Shown in pieces: positions 10,295-21,411 of a stretch of DNA of 64,000 bases (its first letter is position 1; each line of letters opens with the position of its first letter). This DNA is from Schizochytrium sp. TIO01 (Eukaryota > Sar > Bigyra > Thraustochytrida > Thraustochytriidae): positions 6,530,668 to 6,594,667 of the forward strand of contig SMSO01000032.1 of the NCBI GenBank assembly GCA_004764695.1, written 5' to 3'. A program made the translations under genes and the position numbers. Under the pieces are notes generated by a model that was not told where the DNA came from, searched no databases, and saw nothing but the letters and a program-made list of their open reading frames with translations.

Positions 10295-12115
10295 TGTGTT
10301 TATATCAAATTATGAATCTAGGAGTCCTCCTTGTCTGTGGCAACGCCCATAAAACAGTCAGTCACGTCAAGAATAGATACAGAGCAAACACGCCATTATA
10401 TCCAAAGCAGCCCCGAGTTATAGAGTGCACCAGCGATCAAGAACCCTCGTGGTATTAGTCTCCACATCATGAAATCACCACCTCGTTCACAAGCCAGGCA
10501 CCCGAGAGCCCAAATAAACCGTGGACAAACAAATAAACAAACGAACGATCGAACAAACGAACGATCGAAATAGAAGTTTGAGCTTCCGGATATCTCTCCA
10601 AAACTATGAGACTCTGCCGAATCAAGCTTCGGAAGTACATATCCCACTTCATGATGAACCTACCTCGCTCCGCGCACCAAGTCCTGCACAGAATTAGGTC
10701 TTGCGGAGTAAACTGTACTTCGATTCCTTCCTTCCTGTATCATCTATCTATCATCAGGGCGCTTCTTGCCAACGTCTTGCCGTTGGGCGCTTTGGGTACG
10801 ATCGCATCGCCCCACTCACCAATAGTGGGCTATTTAAGGTAAGTTCCCTGCGTTCCCGCTGCTTGCCTGGTGTCCATCCATTCGAATTAAAGGAGAGGGT
10901 AAGATTTTGGAGACTGGCATTTGACAAAGGCTTGGAGAAGGCAACTGAAGTAAGTGCAGAGAGGCAAATTCGGAGACTGTAGGGCCTAGCGAGTTAGAGA
11001 GAGGCTCTGGGTTTCAAAAAGACTGTTTGTAGCGCTTAAACACCAATTTTAATACTGAGATGTGACTGTGGAAATGACGAATTTAGAGACTTTTTACTTT
11101 GTTTTTATTAGATCTTTTAAACTCTAAAAATTGTTCACAGTGGTCTGCGAAGCAAAACTAGCCACGTACAATCCAAAACCAAAACCAAAACCAAAACTCT
11201 AACAATGGAAACAAGATGACCGGGCGATGATAGATGCCTGTGACCACAGGTCTCATGGTATATTGATTCGTGGCCCTTGCTGTCAAACCCATGCTGTCCT
11301 GAAGCAAAGGTAAACGAGCAGCGAGTAGCCTGGCATTGCTCTACCCTGACTGCCTACCATCCATGTGGGCTGTCCCTGGGTTGTTGCTGCTGTATTCAAT
11401 AGTCGACTATTCACAACCAATGACTCCTGCAGTTTAACTTCTCATGATAGAGTTAGCTCGAGACTTAGGTTTGCTAGTTGTCAGCGACTTGCATATGATT
11501 GTGAATATGCTCTGCGTCAGTCTTTTTCCATTCTGTACTATACTCCTTCAAAAATGCTGTTAAAGTTGATATAATGGTACGTTCAAAAGAATTTTTTAAT
11601 GGGAAAAGGTAATCCTACAAACCCCCCTCCAAACAGCCGAGTGTTCTCTACATTTCCACGAGCTTCACCAACTCAAGAGGGGGAATAGTGCCAGGGGTAA
11701 GGTTGCGCAAATTTTACTCTAAACGACAGCATACTGGGTGTCGCGCCATGGTGGCGACGCCTTTATGGTGCTGGCGGTCATTCAAAAGGCGGCTTTGCAA
11801 GGCCAATACCGATAACGTTTGTGTCTGAGTTGTTGAACAAGAGAAGACTAACCTCAAACTTACTTTGACATCACAGAATCAGGAAACATTATTTTCTCAA
11901 CCACATGAAACAACCTCGAATCCACTTTTTGCTGGAACCACTGTTTACCCCTCACAAGTATTTTTGATCCTGTAAAATTATATGTACCAAAGTTTCATAA
12001 CTTCTGTTTTATAATCCAACAAATGCTCTTTAATCATAGAAGGTGGCGACTCTTTATCTAATCTTCATGGATAAATCTTGTTCGATTTCTTTCCTTGGTT
12101 GTGTGGGTTTATCGC
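10295..12115. other. Intergenic, PFDN6 to TTC39-like gene
   Basis: These 1.8 kb hold no recognisable coding sequence. Short plus-strand frames at about 10606-10982 include a good donor-like GTAAGT at 10840 but have no conserved content. A CCAAAA hexamer tract lies at 11173-11197. Confidence 0.55.
11173..11197. repeat. (CCAAAA)n short tandem repeat
   Basis: Four tandem copies of a CCAAAA hexamer. It does not match the common TTAGGG telomere unit, so it is probably a simple repeat. Confidence 0.8.
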
Positions 12116-13987
12116 CTATTTTGAGCTCTCCAAGCGCTTTTTACATTCGCGAAGACCACCAGCACATTTGTAAGAAAGCATGTGGCTAAACGAAAAAGGC
12201 CGCTTCCGATTGTTGGCAAGTCGGGCAGACCTCTCAAAGAGCTCCTTTGCTTCTTCAAACTTTTTCTGCCGCATTTTGATAGCAGCCATTTCGTACATGG
12301 CCCAGGGCGGGGCGTACATATCATTGACTGCAAGAGCAGCCATAAGAGCAGCATCTGCATCCTTGGGCTGAGTCAACGCCTCGAGGTCAGCCTCGGCAGT
12401 AGCTAAGTCGCCACAAAGTGCGGAAATGTGTGCCGCGACTAGCGTACAAGCCGCAAGCTCCTCCAACGCAACGGGATTAGCATCTTTCGGTACGTTCAAA
12501 AGATCACGCGGTGCCTCCAGTCCAGTCTCCTGAGCTATCTTGAGCACCTCGGCTTTACGCGCATTAAGCCATTTCAAATTAGCCTCGCGATCTTTGCCCA
12601 ACACCGGAGAATAACACTTAAGATGGCCAAAGATATACAGAATTTCATAGCCGAGAAGCTGTTTGTGTGTTCGGCGCATAAGAGCCGCTTGTTTCAGCAA
12701 AATAGATTGATCCATCCGCCCAAGATCAGGTTCATCGCCCATTACCTTGATTAGGTGTGCAGCCCTTTCATTGTCCGGCTCTGACTTCATGGCATAACAG
12801 GCTGAGAGGAGCGCTGTGGCGAGAACCTTGGCTCCAAACGTGCTCTCTGGTGCTGCAAGAGGCTCAAGCAGTTCGATAGTGGTATTGAACTCAAAGCCGA
12901 CCATATGCAACGTGGCGCGGTCGTACTGCATGCGGTATGCATGAATATCAGACCGTCCTAAGGCATCAACCTCCTTAGTAGCTTTGGGCCCAATGTCATC
13001 AAGGATTTGCATTGCTGTTGTAAGCTCACCACGTCGACGTAAGATATGTGAAGCTACTAGCCTTGCGAGAATTGATTGAGGGTCGCGTGCCAGTTCCTTT
13101 GATATAGCGCTGTGAGCCTGCTCCATATGTTCTTTGATGTCGTCATTATATTCCTGCTGCGAAAGCATCAGGTGGTGAAGAGAAAGAATGATGGTGCCAA
13201 GCGTACTTGGCTCGTATTCTGAAGACTTACATACAAGTGTAAGTTGGGCTAGACCAGCCTCTTTATCTGATTCGAAGCCAATTAGCGAGAACACCTTTTG
13301 CATAAATGGCGGAAGGTTACTTAACATGAGCAAAAATACGCCTCGAACAAGTTGTGCGAATTGAGCAGGATCTCCGTCTACAGGGTCTTGCGGCGCATTC
13401 CGTGCGAGGAGCCACGAAGACCGCAAGGCCAACGCGCCCTTGAGCTGAGAATGTTTCATGAAAAGAGCGATAGCTTGAAAGAGATACATGAGCGCCTGCA
13501 TACCGACAATACGCCTCCACTCTGCCAAAGCTGTGCGCGCCTCTTCACTAAATGCTTTGTAACTGTTTCCGGTCGTGTTCGAGCTCCATGGGTGTGAGTA
13601 TGATGAAGTCCTGAGCATACTGAAGATTGAGGACCTCCCACTAGATGTGAGGCTAGAGAATTTCTTTTGTGCTGCATCAGACGCAGCGCTGCAGAGGTCT
13701 TCAGCTTTAGAGACACGATCTAAACATGCATCGGCCAAATTGCGGTCTCCTGCAAGCATCAGTCGCATTATATTCGCCATCGCGTATCTTGACGCACATC
13801 CGTAATGTGCTTTATGTGCCTTTGACTTTTCCCAAAGCTCTTCAGCTTTGCTAAGCTCGCCGGCGGAGAGGTACACGGCGCCTTGGGCCTCAAGATCGGC
13901 CCATCTTCCACTGGAGATCCTTGAAATTGAACCCGAGCTGCTAATCGATTTGCTCGAAGCAGGTCTTGTGGTTTCTGCCTCAAGCAT
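12116..13987 (-). CDS. TTC39/IML2-family protein (DUF3808-type, TPR-like)
   Basis: This is a 623-residue intronless protein with ATG at 13985-13987. It is almost entirely helical, with TPR-like helix pairs: an N-terminal pair around 33-60, a C-terminal one around 562-592 (WAMYEMAAIKMRQKKFEEAK). The best family hallmark is at about 213-250, where G-V-F-L-L precedes NLPPFMQKVFSLIGFESDKE and then GLAQL. This matches the 'LPP..K.lsliGF.gDre.Gl' block of TTC39 and fungal Iml2 proteins. Fungal Iml2 has been linked to clearance of inclusion bodies and lipid droplets, and animal TTC39 proteins to lipid metabolism; the molecular activity is unsettled. Residues 1-30 are Ser-rich and 110-140 look disordered. 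No signal peptide is visible. Confidence 0.82.
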   Translation of the reverse strand: MLEAETTRPASSKSISSSGSISRISSGRWADLEAQGAVYLSAGELSKAEELWEKSKAHKAHYGCASRYAMANIMRLMLAGDRNLADACLDRVSKAEDLCSAASDAAQKKFSSLTSSGRSSIFSMLRTSSYSHPWSSNTTGNSYKAFSEEARTALAEWRRIVGMQALMYLFQAIALFMKHSQLKGALALRSSWLLARNAPQDPVDGDPAQFAQLVRGVFLLMLSNLPPFMQKVFSLIGFESDKEAGLAQLTLVCKSSEYEPSTLGTIILSLHHLMLSQQEYNDDIKEHMEQAHSAISKELARDPQSILARLVASHILRRRGELTTAMQILDDIGPKATKEVDALGRSDIHAYRMQYDRATLHMVGFEFNTTIELLEPLAAPESTFGAKVLATALLSACYAMKSEPDNERAAHLIKVMGDEPDLGRMDQSILLKQAALMRRTHKQLLGYEILYIFGHLKCYSPVLGKDREANLKWLNARKAEVLKIAQETGLEAPRDLLNVPKDANPVALEELAACTLVAAHISALCGDLATAEADLEALTQPKDADAALMAALAVNDMYAPPWAMYEMAAIKMRQKKFEEAKELFERSARLANNRKRPFSFSHMLSYKCAGGLRECKKRLESSK

Positions 13988-15441
13988 GACGGCTGAAAAG
14001 ATCGATCCTGAGTGTTAGACTCCCAGACAACCCTTGTCTCTTTCGAGATTGCGTCGACGATGAAGACGCTCTCAGCAGACTTAAGTTCCAGGTTTGGGAC
14101 CAAATGAAGAGGATCACTTTTGCTTTTGCTTCAAGTTTGAAGGTCTGTAGTAGTAGTAGTAGTAGAGCTAGATCGTGAGCGTGGGTTTCCTTCTGTGACG
14201 ATGATGGGCCTATTCAATTTCTTCATTTGTTCCTTCATGGCAATGATTTAAGTTCATTGAAATCAATAAAAACCTTCCGAAGCGCTACTCTTATTGTTTC
14301 CCTTAATAGATGCCTAAACACTTTAATCAAAATGTGCGATTCATAGTGAATTGAATTCTTGCACTAAGAACTCTGACAAACTTCATTATTCTATTCGATG
14401 TGCACTGAAACGGCCGTTGAGCAAAACTCTTAAACGTGGTGATATATCTCAAGACAGGAAAGGCGAGACCGAAGCCCCATGAGCCTCTGGTGGCTGTATA
14501 ATACCGCCATGCCTTCTTCATAAAAGGAAGTCGCTCTTATGAGCAGGCAAGTAAATGAATAATGAATATTAATTAGAGGTAATCTTAGAAGCCAGTGGGC
14601 TTATTTTATTGTACGACAACTCTTTGTTCTTTTTAAGCCGTCAAAGAACTGGACGCTAGGGAGCAAAGAAGCGCTTCTTCTGATACTTTACATTCTCCCT
14701 AGGTAGTTGCAGGCTTTGCGATGTTAAGGAGGCACAGTGTGTTGCGCTTCACCTTTGCTTCGAGTTCTGATCAAAAGTCAAGCTCAGAAAGAGAAGCAAG
14801 CAAGCAGTCAAGGAGGATTGCGAATTGTTTTAATGGTCGAAAGGCGTCATCGTAAATTAAGTAGTGCAAGATATTATATCAAAAGTATGATGGGAAACAC
14901 AGCAGAGTTTAGAAGAATCAAACTAAAGAGTGGCGAGAAAATCAATGGTTGGTTTGCTGAGTGGAGAAAAGAGGCAAGTAAAACTCTTGCAGAGAAGCTT
15001 TTTTTACTTAAATTATCAATAGTCTACTTTTGAGGAGAATAATGGCATCCTGAGAAACGTAAATACTGCTCATGAGTTTCCAAAATACATGAGCTATAGA
15101 TGTCGTTAAATAAGATGCAGTTTGCTTGAGTTAACTAGACCATTACAACCTAGGATCACAACAAATTTAGGATGCCGCAGTGCATATGTCTGAGCCCATG
15201 CAAAGATGTCGCATCGCGTTTTTGCTACGAGAGGATTAAGCACTGAGATATTAAAAAGAGCAGATAAAGGTGATTTTCAATCGTGGGAGAGGGAATGAAT
15301 TTACGAAAATGTCAGAAAGTAGGTAAGAAAAGACCAAATAGTTTTTCAATCTATAAAGTGTCTCGGATTACAACGTAATTCCAAGGCTGAGAGGGTCAGA
15401 GTAAGGATGCAATTCGCGATGATAAAAACATGGAATAGCGC
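13988..15441. other. Intergenic, TTC39-like gene to ADK
   Basis: These 1.45 kb contain a (TAG)n tract (14148-14165) just upstream of the TTC39-like start and otherwise only short frames. One of them, ATG at 14833 to 15033, is Lys/Arg-rich with no recognisable motif. I see no gene. Confidence 0.55.
14148..14165. repeat. (TAG)n microsatellite
   Basis: Six TAG units about 160 bp upstream of the TTC39-like start codon. Confidence 0.8.
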
Positions 15442-16509
15442 TTAGATATCCGGCTGCTCCGGGGTGGTGCAGCCGCTGCGCTGGATGATAACGCGTGCAG
15501 CGTAGTGTCCACTGCGCACGCACTCGGCAAGGGGGAAGCCAGCAGCAAGACGTGCGAGGAATCCTCCCACGAAGGCATCACCGGCACCGTTGGTGTCGAC
15601 GAGGAGGTCGAAGTTAAGCTTGGGCACAGGGTAGAGAGTGACCTCACCGTTGAAAGCAACGATGGTCGGCTCGGAACCCTGGGAGAACACCACGGTACGC
15701 GGGCGAGCTCCAGAGACCTTGGGCATGGCACTGAGGCGAAGAGCCGCCTCAACAAGGTCACAGTCCCAACCCTGCTTCTTGGCAAAAGTCTCAGCCTCGG
15801 TCTCGTTGGCGAAGACAAAGTCGGTGTACGGGAGAGCCTTGTTCATCTGCTCCGCGAAGAAGTCAATGAGGAAAGGGGCCGAGAGGTTCATGGCAAAAAC
15901 CTTGCTGTTCTCCGCGGCGTGCTTGGCCACGTAGTCAATAGTCTGCGGGCCCTCAGGCACGGTCAAGAAAAAGCTGGCGATGTAGTAGATCTGGGCCTTC
16001 TCAATCACAGCCTTCACGGCCTCGCTGAGGGTGTGCTCGTGCTTGTAGCAGTTAGCGGCGTCGAGGCGGGTGACCATGGTGCGCTCCTTCTCGTGCACCA
16101 CAACGGCACACACACCAGTGGGGGCCTCGGAGGTCTCGTAGTAGTGCTGGGTAACACCAGCATCCTCGCAGGCCTTCTTGAGCTGGGCACCGAAGTCATC
16201 CTTACCGACAGCGCCGAGGAAACCGGTGGCCTTCTCGGACTGGGACATCCACTGTGCAACACGGATAGAGTTCTGAGTGGCACCGCCAGCGACGTACTGA
16301 ACGTCGAAGTTGTTTACGAGCTCCTCGTAGATAGGGAGGTGCTTCTCCTCAGCAAGGATGCCGTCGCTAGGCTTGAGACCGTACTTATCAAGGATCTCCT
16401 GAGGGCAGTGAGCCATGACGTCAAGCAGGGGGTTGCCGACACCAAGGATGCAGCCCTCAGCGAGCTTCTTGGGGGCACCAGGGCCATCGAAAACCTTAGC
16501 CTCGACCAT
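15442..16509 (-). CDS. Adenosine kinase (PfkB/ribokinase family)
   Basis: This is a 355-residue enzyme that phosphorylates adenosine to AMP with ATP, the central purine-salvage step. I start it at the ATG at 16507-16509; the frame extends four codons upstream only to a TTG. Visible hallmarks are the N-terminal GNPLLD (substrate lid, about 25-30), GGATQNSIRVAQW (about 75-87, PfkB motif 1), NLSAPF (208-213), the N-x-x-E type NETEAE (235-240) and the C-terminal PfkB signature DTNGAGDAF (305-313), with D311 as catalytic base and the preceding Gly pair forming the anion hole. The length fits eukaryotic adenosine kinases. Codons are strongly G/C-ending, unlike the array genes nearby, consistent with high expression. 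A long open frame on the opposite strand is a by-product of this bias. Confidence 0.97.
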   Translation of the reverse strand: MVEAKVFDGPGAPKKLAEGCILGVGNPLLDVMAHCPQEILDKYGLKPSDGILAEEKHLPIYEELVNNFDVQYVAGGATQNSIRVAQWMSQSEKATGFLGAVGKDDFGAQLKKACEDAGVTQHYYETSEAPTGVCAVVVHEKERTMVTRLDAANCYKHEHTLSEAVKAVIEKAQIYYIASFFLTVPEGPQTIDYVAKHAAENSKVFAMNLSAPFLIDFFAEQMNKALPYTDFVFANETEAETFAKKQGWDCDLVEAALRLSAMPKVSGARPRTVVFSQGSEPTIVAFNGEVTLYPVPKLNFDLLVDTNGAGDAFVGGFLARLAAGFPLAECVRSGHYAARVIIQRSGCTTPEQPDI

Positions 16510-17766
16510 CTTGCTAAACAAAGAGCTACGGGAAATCTAAATGCGAGTGTGTTGTCTAAAGCATTTTGCCGAAGTTGAAGAAGATTTCATTTCCAAGAGA
16601 TAATATTGAAGGCGAACAATTTGGACAATAGATATCAAAAGCAGCCGCAACAACGCATGAAGCAATGGAGTTGCAGGAGTTACATATCCAATCCAGCAAA
16701 AGCACAAGAATCGTTTTCAAATCACACTAAAGCGTTAGTAACTCAAATTATAAACCTTCAAAGTCAGCGCCTCATATCCTCAAGATCACCCAAAAGATCA
16801 GATCTCTCCCTTGCCATGACCAGGCATTTCCAAAATGGCCAGTTATGAAAGCAAGAACGGAGGAAACCCCTCCAATCACAGCTGTGTGCATGCAGTCACA
16901 GGTGTCTTCGTGAGCTCTTTTCCCATCCCGCTACCGACAACCACCAGACCCAAGAGGCGATAAGCCTGTTCAGTATTATCTCAGTTGAGATTTGTAGCAC
17001 ACGAGACGCCGAGCTGAGCAGCCGCGGCCAATCCCGCTCCCAGCGTGCACGACCTACCTTCGCGCAATCCGTTTTTGTGGAGAATCTGTGGCTGATTGTG
17101 CTTGCGCAATAGGGGCTCATAGTTTATTCTATGAAACCATAGAGGACTCCTACGTGCAGAGGTATATTCAGAGATCCTACGCTGTTCAGGAAATATGATT
17201 GGGCAAAATAAAACCAAGAAATGATATGTTTGCGATGGTGGCGTCAATATCGGACGCTGATTTAACCGTTTATTCGTCTGGCCTCTTGGCACTATGGCGC
17301 TGTGAACCATGGGGAGCTCAGCTAAGCACCAGCTACTTTTCTGACATGTGTATGAATGAATGTATGTATGTATATAAGCTAATCAGTTGTAATGAGCTGG
17401 TATCTGCAGTAGTAGCCAGGCTGTCTTAGGCTGAAGGAATGTATGAAAAGGAATCTTCAGCAGCGAGCTTCCTGGAAATTAGCGCACCAGTGCCGTGGTG
17501 AGACAATCCTGCAGCATTGACTGAAAGTTGTAGAGATGTGTAATGGGTGAATCTTTTGGCTTGAGGGGAGTTTCCAAGTTAAGAACTAAAATCGATATAT
17601 AAGGGAGTTTCGAATAGAGAGAGCAAAATCGTCGTTTTTTAACTTCAAGACATGAGAAAGTGTATGGTTCTATCCTATCGTTCTTTCTTTTGGTTTGTTT
17701 TACTTTTAAAAAGTGGTAAAGTTACCTTTGGGTTTCCAGATAAACAAACAAAATGAAGAAACTTTT
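16510..17766. other. Intergenic, ADK to first array gene
   Basis: These 1.26 kb carry the ADK promoter side and the 3' side of G1. No coding content was recognised on either strand. Confidence 0.6.
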
Positions 17767-20700
17767 CTACTGCTTGATTGTATCGTCAGTATACAAATCA
17801 AAACTAACGTTTTCAGAGATACGCAAGTTGTCTGCATACACAGGCTTGCGCAGAAAATGTTCCATGAACGTGAACAGATCATCAAGCGCGAATGAAATGT
17901 CCAGAAGGCTATCGTTCAAAAGAGGGAAATTACACATTAGTGCAAAATCCTTGGAGGCAAGAATATGTGTCAGGAAGACATCATCACTGTAAGCACGGCT
18001 CAAGACATCCTGCAAAACCTCTTCAAGAACATGAGGGGTAGCTGCTACTGGGCGAAGCACGGGCATAGCATCGCGGCTGTGAGATTTAAAGCGGGCAGCA
18101 ACTACTGCAAATGCGGAAGTCAGCCATCGATTCATTGCAAACAGATCTCTAGCTGTACCAGGACGCATGGCTACTGTCGAGCTACCGTCTGGGTCTCGTA
18201 GGTAGACATAAATTCCTCCTAAGTGGTGAAGCTTCCATAAGGCATGCCAAATTCTTCTGGTACTATTGACTGCCTTTACATATAGATCATAGGGTGCGTC
18301 AAAGTTGATGTGCTGCATAGACTCAAGCTCTGCCGAACGCAAGCGCAAAGTCATGTCAACAAATAAATTTCGAGCAATGCGATCTTCAAAGGACGTAACA
18401 TTTGGAATGTCATGGACGTGAATTCGTGGATGCTCAAACCTATCTGAAAGCATTTGTTCAAACAAGACTATAAAGTCTTGATAAATCTCGCTAAGTGACT
18501 CACGAATAATTGAACGACCACTCGTTGGCCACAAGAATAACGCTAAAGGTACAGCAACACCAGCGCCTAAAAATGATGAGCCAACCACATAGCCACCCTG
18601 AATCCAAATTTCGGTTCGATACGGATCCTCAGTTTGGACAAAAATGACTGCTAAACTCACAACGGTACGTAAGCCTGCAAATGCGATATAAAGATATTTT
18701 GGTGAAACTGTTTTGAACCAAAGATAAGCGCTCAAGGCCACGATTTCAGCGGCATAAAGGATCCATTTGTGTGTTGTGGGATTGCAAGATCCGATGCAAG
18801 CTAACTGCCATGCAATACCGACGACTATGAAACCCATAACTAGCCCAAAAAGACGATGAAAGGTGCGCTCAAGCATCAAACCAGTTTGTGATTTGTATAA
18901 GATGACTTGAAATGTGAAAACTGCATTAACTACCTGCACTGAAGAATACCAAGTTGCTGATGATTCGAGCGTTCCAGGAAGAACCAATAACGTAGTACCT
19001 AAAGCAAATTTGATTGGTGCTTTCCAAGTATAGCCAGCCAGGAAGGAACTCATCCAGTTTTCTGTGCGTGCCATACAACCATTCAAGTGAACATAAAATG
19101 ATTCACGTTTCACAACCTTTCTAGAAGTCACAAATTTCCCCGGAAATGGAAAAGTCATATACCACTCCCTTTTCCAGGATTCACTTCGAATCTGTTGCTC
19201 TTTACGAAGATCCTCGAGAGTACCTTTGTGATGTTTTACGAGCTGGAGCAGTACCAAAATATATGCTGCAAGCTTGGTCCGCTTGACAACGGCCCGGTGA
19301 TTGGGTCGTGAAGCATCATATTTTTTCGTAGCATGGATCGTCAAGTAGCGTTCCATCCAAGACATTGATAGCATATGTAGCTCCTCACTAAGAATCTCAA
19401 GTGCAGCTTGCTCTTGGTCTAGCAATGCTAATGTTGCATTTCTTCCGCTCAGCTCTTGAACTTTTAAAGGTGACTGGCTTGCTAAAATTGCAAAACGGTG
19501 AGCTCCAAGCTCCAGAATTAAATTGATTTGAGTAAGCAAGAGAGGGATACGACGACGTTCCTGAATTTTACGCGCTAAATCTGATTTGTCAGTTTTGAAA
19601 GACTCCATAGCCTCACGTTCTAAAAACATAATTTTTTCTTGCTCCAGAGCCTCTTCCGCCTCTGCAGTGTTTTCGTGAATCCGTGCGTAGTTGCGTTCTA
19701 GCTTCGCCAATAAATCGGTGGCCACTGATCGAGCACATCGAGAGGTTGAAAGAATGCGTTCGTGTCTAGAAATGTACGCCATACCTTCACCCTGGCATGT
19801 AAACCGTGTCTCGAGCAGGGCAAACTCTACCCATCTCTGGGTTCTATGCAAAGTTTCGACATCCTCCTCTCGAGCATCGGACAGGTCCTTCAGGAGACGC
19901 TCAGGCACGCCAAAAACACTCTTTTGAGCTGTTGGATCCAAAGAATTTTCCGCGATATGATCAAAGACGGGTCTAAGGCGCCTTAAAAGCTTTGCATAGG
20001 ACCGGTACCGTTCTTTCATGGAGCCCCTTGCTAAAGGTGTGGCGCGCCATGGAAACAACGCAAGCGTGCCAAACAAATGGAGGGTAAAATGACACCCAAT
20101 TGCAAATGTTGCACCGTCAACCACATCTATAGCTTTACTAAATTTAACGTCCTCTGCGTTTCCTTGCAGATGATAAACCTTCCACACATTCACCTGAATC
20201 AAGTTAAACGTAATGGTCATTACAAGCATAGGGCGCATGATGGCAGGGTTATTTAGTCCTGCATACATTGTCATTAGGTTCAAGATTCCAAGCAGAGTCA
20301 TAAAGGCACCTAGTTGCGATGTTGCAACCCCAATCATAAAGACAGACCAAGTATAAATCAGAGGCCATGAAACCGCGACAGTCAGCACCTGTTGGACTTC
20401 CACTCCAACACATGTCTCATTTAGGGGACGAAGAGCCAACGCAATTACACCGATTGGAATTAAAATTGCCAAACCATCTGCGACATCTCGTACCCGAGCA
20501 AAGAAGGGCATTACTAAAGCAACAGAGGAGATCACAGCATTGCGAATTACAATTTTCATTTCTCGGGAAATTTTGAAGCGAGAGAACCGGGAACTCTTAT
20601 GCTGCACTTCAGAACTGGGAAGCTTAATGGGGAATTTCCGTTTTTCCTCAATTTCACGGAACATGTGACAATATTTGTCACTTATCGAAATATGAATTTC

Positions 20701-21024
20701 GTCGGTGTTGTGAACTTCATGTTCGCTAGGACTATTATTGTCATCGTTTTTTTCAATACAAAAATGTTCTTCTGGCTCAACTCGTTCATCTTGAGGGGAT
20801 ACAATCTCCTCAGGCTTAATAAGATCACGAAGGTAGTTTTGCGCGTATTGATTAACCTTACCTAATACTTGGTTGTCACATACCGCCTCCGAGCTGTCCT
20901 CAAGTGAGACAAGCTCATTAAGTTCTTCCTCTACCTGTTTGTCTAGTCGCCGCTGCGCCTGTAGTAAGCGATGCGAAACTTGATTTCTCCGCTTCCAATC
21001 CTCGAATTTGCTTGTTTTAATCAT
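17767..21024 (-). CDS. G1: FUSC/ArAE-like polytopic membrane protein, clade A
   Basis: First of seven tandem paralogues; 1085 residues, one exon, ATG at 21022-21024. Layout: acidic cytosolic N-terminus (1-155), a hydrophobic bundle of about five or six helices (160-325), a soluble helical region (330-660) and a second bundle (667-835). A soluble C-terminal domain (about 840-1085) follows. The second bundle carries the fusaric-acid-exporter-like pattern, a membrane helix followed by L-E-R-T-F-H-R-L-F-G (ER-x3-R-x2-G), then a hydrophobic helix. FUSC/ArAE and plant ALMT relatives move aromatic or organic acid anions; the substrate here is unknown. A CX3C pair (C743, C747) follows that helix. G1 departs from its sisters in three places: its N-terminal box is KFEDW rather than FQEW-like, WQ replaces WE before CX3C, and RPVFDHIAEN replaces RPVYDRIA. 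It may be the most diverged member of its clade. Confidence 0.8.
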   Translation of the reverse strand: MIKTSKFEDWKRRNQVSHRLLQAQRRLDKQVEEELNELVSLEDSSEAVCDNQVLGKVNQYAQNYLRDLIKPEEIVSPQDERVEPEEHFCIEKNDDNNSPSEHEVHNTDEIHISISDKYCHMFREIEEKRKFPIKLPSSEVQHKSSRFSRFKISREMKIVIRNAVISSVALVMPFFARVRDVADGLAILIPIGVIALALRPLNETCVGVEVQQVLTVAVSWPLIYTWSVFMIGVATSQLGAFMTLLGILNLMTMYAGLNNPAIMRPMLVMTITFNLIQVNVWKVYHLQGNAEDVKFSKAIDVVDGATFAIGCHFTLHLFGTLALFPWRATPLARGSMKERYRSYAKLLRRLRPVFDHIAENSLDPTAQKSVFGVPERLLKDLSDAREEDVETLHRTQRWVEFALLETRFTCQGEGMAYISRHERILSTSRCARSVATDLLAKLERNYARIHENTAEAEEALEQEKIMFLEREAMESFKTDKSDLARKIQERRRIPLLLTQINLILELGAHRFAILASQSPLKVQELSGRNATLALLDQEQAALEILSEELHMLSMSWMERYLTIHATKKYDASRPNHRAVVKRTKLAAYILVLLQLVKHHKGTLEDLRKEQQIRSESWKREWYMTFPFPGKFVTSRKVVKRESFYVHLNGCMARTENWMSSFLAGYTWKAPIKFALGTTLLVLPGTLESSATWYSSVQVVNAVFTFQVILYKSQTGLMLERTFHRLFGLVMGFIVVGIAWQLACIGSCNPTTHKWILYAAEIVALSAYLWFKTVSPKYLYIAFAGLRTVVSLAVIFVQTEDPYRTEIWIQGGYVVGSSFLGAGVAVPLALFLWPTSGRSIIRESLSEIYQDFIVLFEQMLSDRFEHPRIHVHDIPNVTSFEDRIARNLFVDMTLRLRSAELESMQHINFDAPYDLYVKAVNSTRRIWHALWKLHHLGGIYVYLRDPDGSSTVAMRPGTARDLFAMNRWLTSAFAVVAARFKSHSRDAMPVLRPVAATPHVLEEVLQDVLSRAYSDDVFLTHILASKDFALMCNFPLLNDSLLDISFALDDLFTFMEHFLRKPVYADNLRISENVSFDLYTDDTIKQ

Positions 21025-21246
21025 ACCTGAAAACCTGTAAGTGTTATGATCGATGCAGCTGATGCAAATGTTTTACATACCCAAGCTGACGAGGGTCTGT
21101 GTTTTGGTTTTTACCTCCCAAATATTTCTGCAGTGCTTGTTTTTTTCGCAAAGATAAATAAGATACTACACCAGATACTCGCGCTCCTTTTTATCTATCG
21201 TCGTCTATCAACACCAAGAAATTTTTTGGATTATCCTAGTAGCCAA

Positions 21247-21411
21247 ACGCTGGGTTGCTCTGTGGCTGCAGGGTTAGAGAACTTCAGCACTTTTCCAGTA
21301 TGTGGTACGCCAAACCCAATCTTGCCCACTTTGGCGTGCCTCTGCGTCGCTGAGTACCTAGCTCAGACAAGCAAGGACCCTCAGACCACTCTGAAGGGGG
21401 CAACCCAGCGT
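21247..21411. repeat. 12-bp perfect inverted repeat with 141-bp loop
   Basis: ACGCTGGGTTGC at 21247-21258 is matched by its reverse complement GCAACCCAGCGT at 21400-21411. It lies about 220 bp upstream of the G1 start codon, so it could sit in the G1 promoter, in a structured RNA, or be coincidence. Confidence 0.6.

Noticed and set aside
15505-16578. A 357-codon plus-strand frame opposite adenosine kinase
   Set aside because: It overlaps almost the whole ADK gene and has no family motifs. Strong G/C third-position bias on one strand commonly leaves an open antisense frame.
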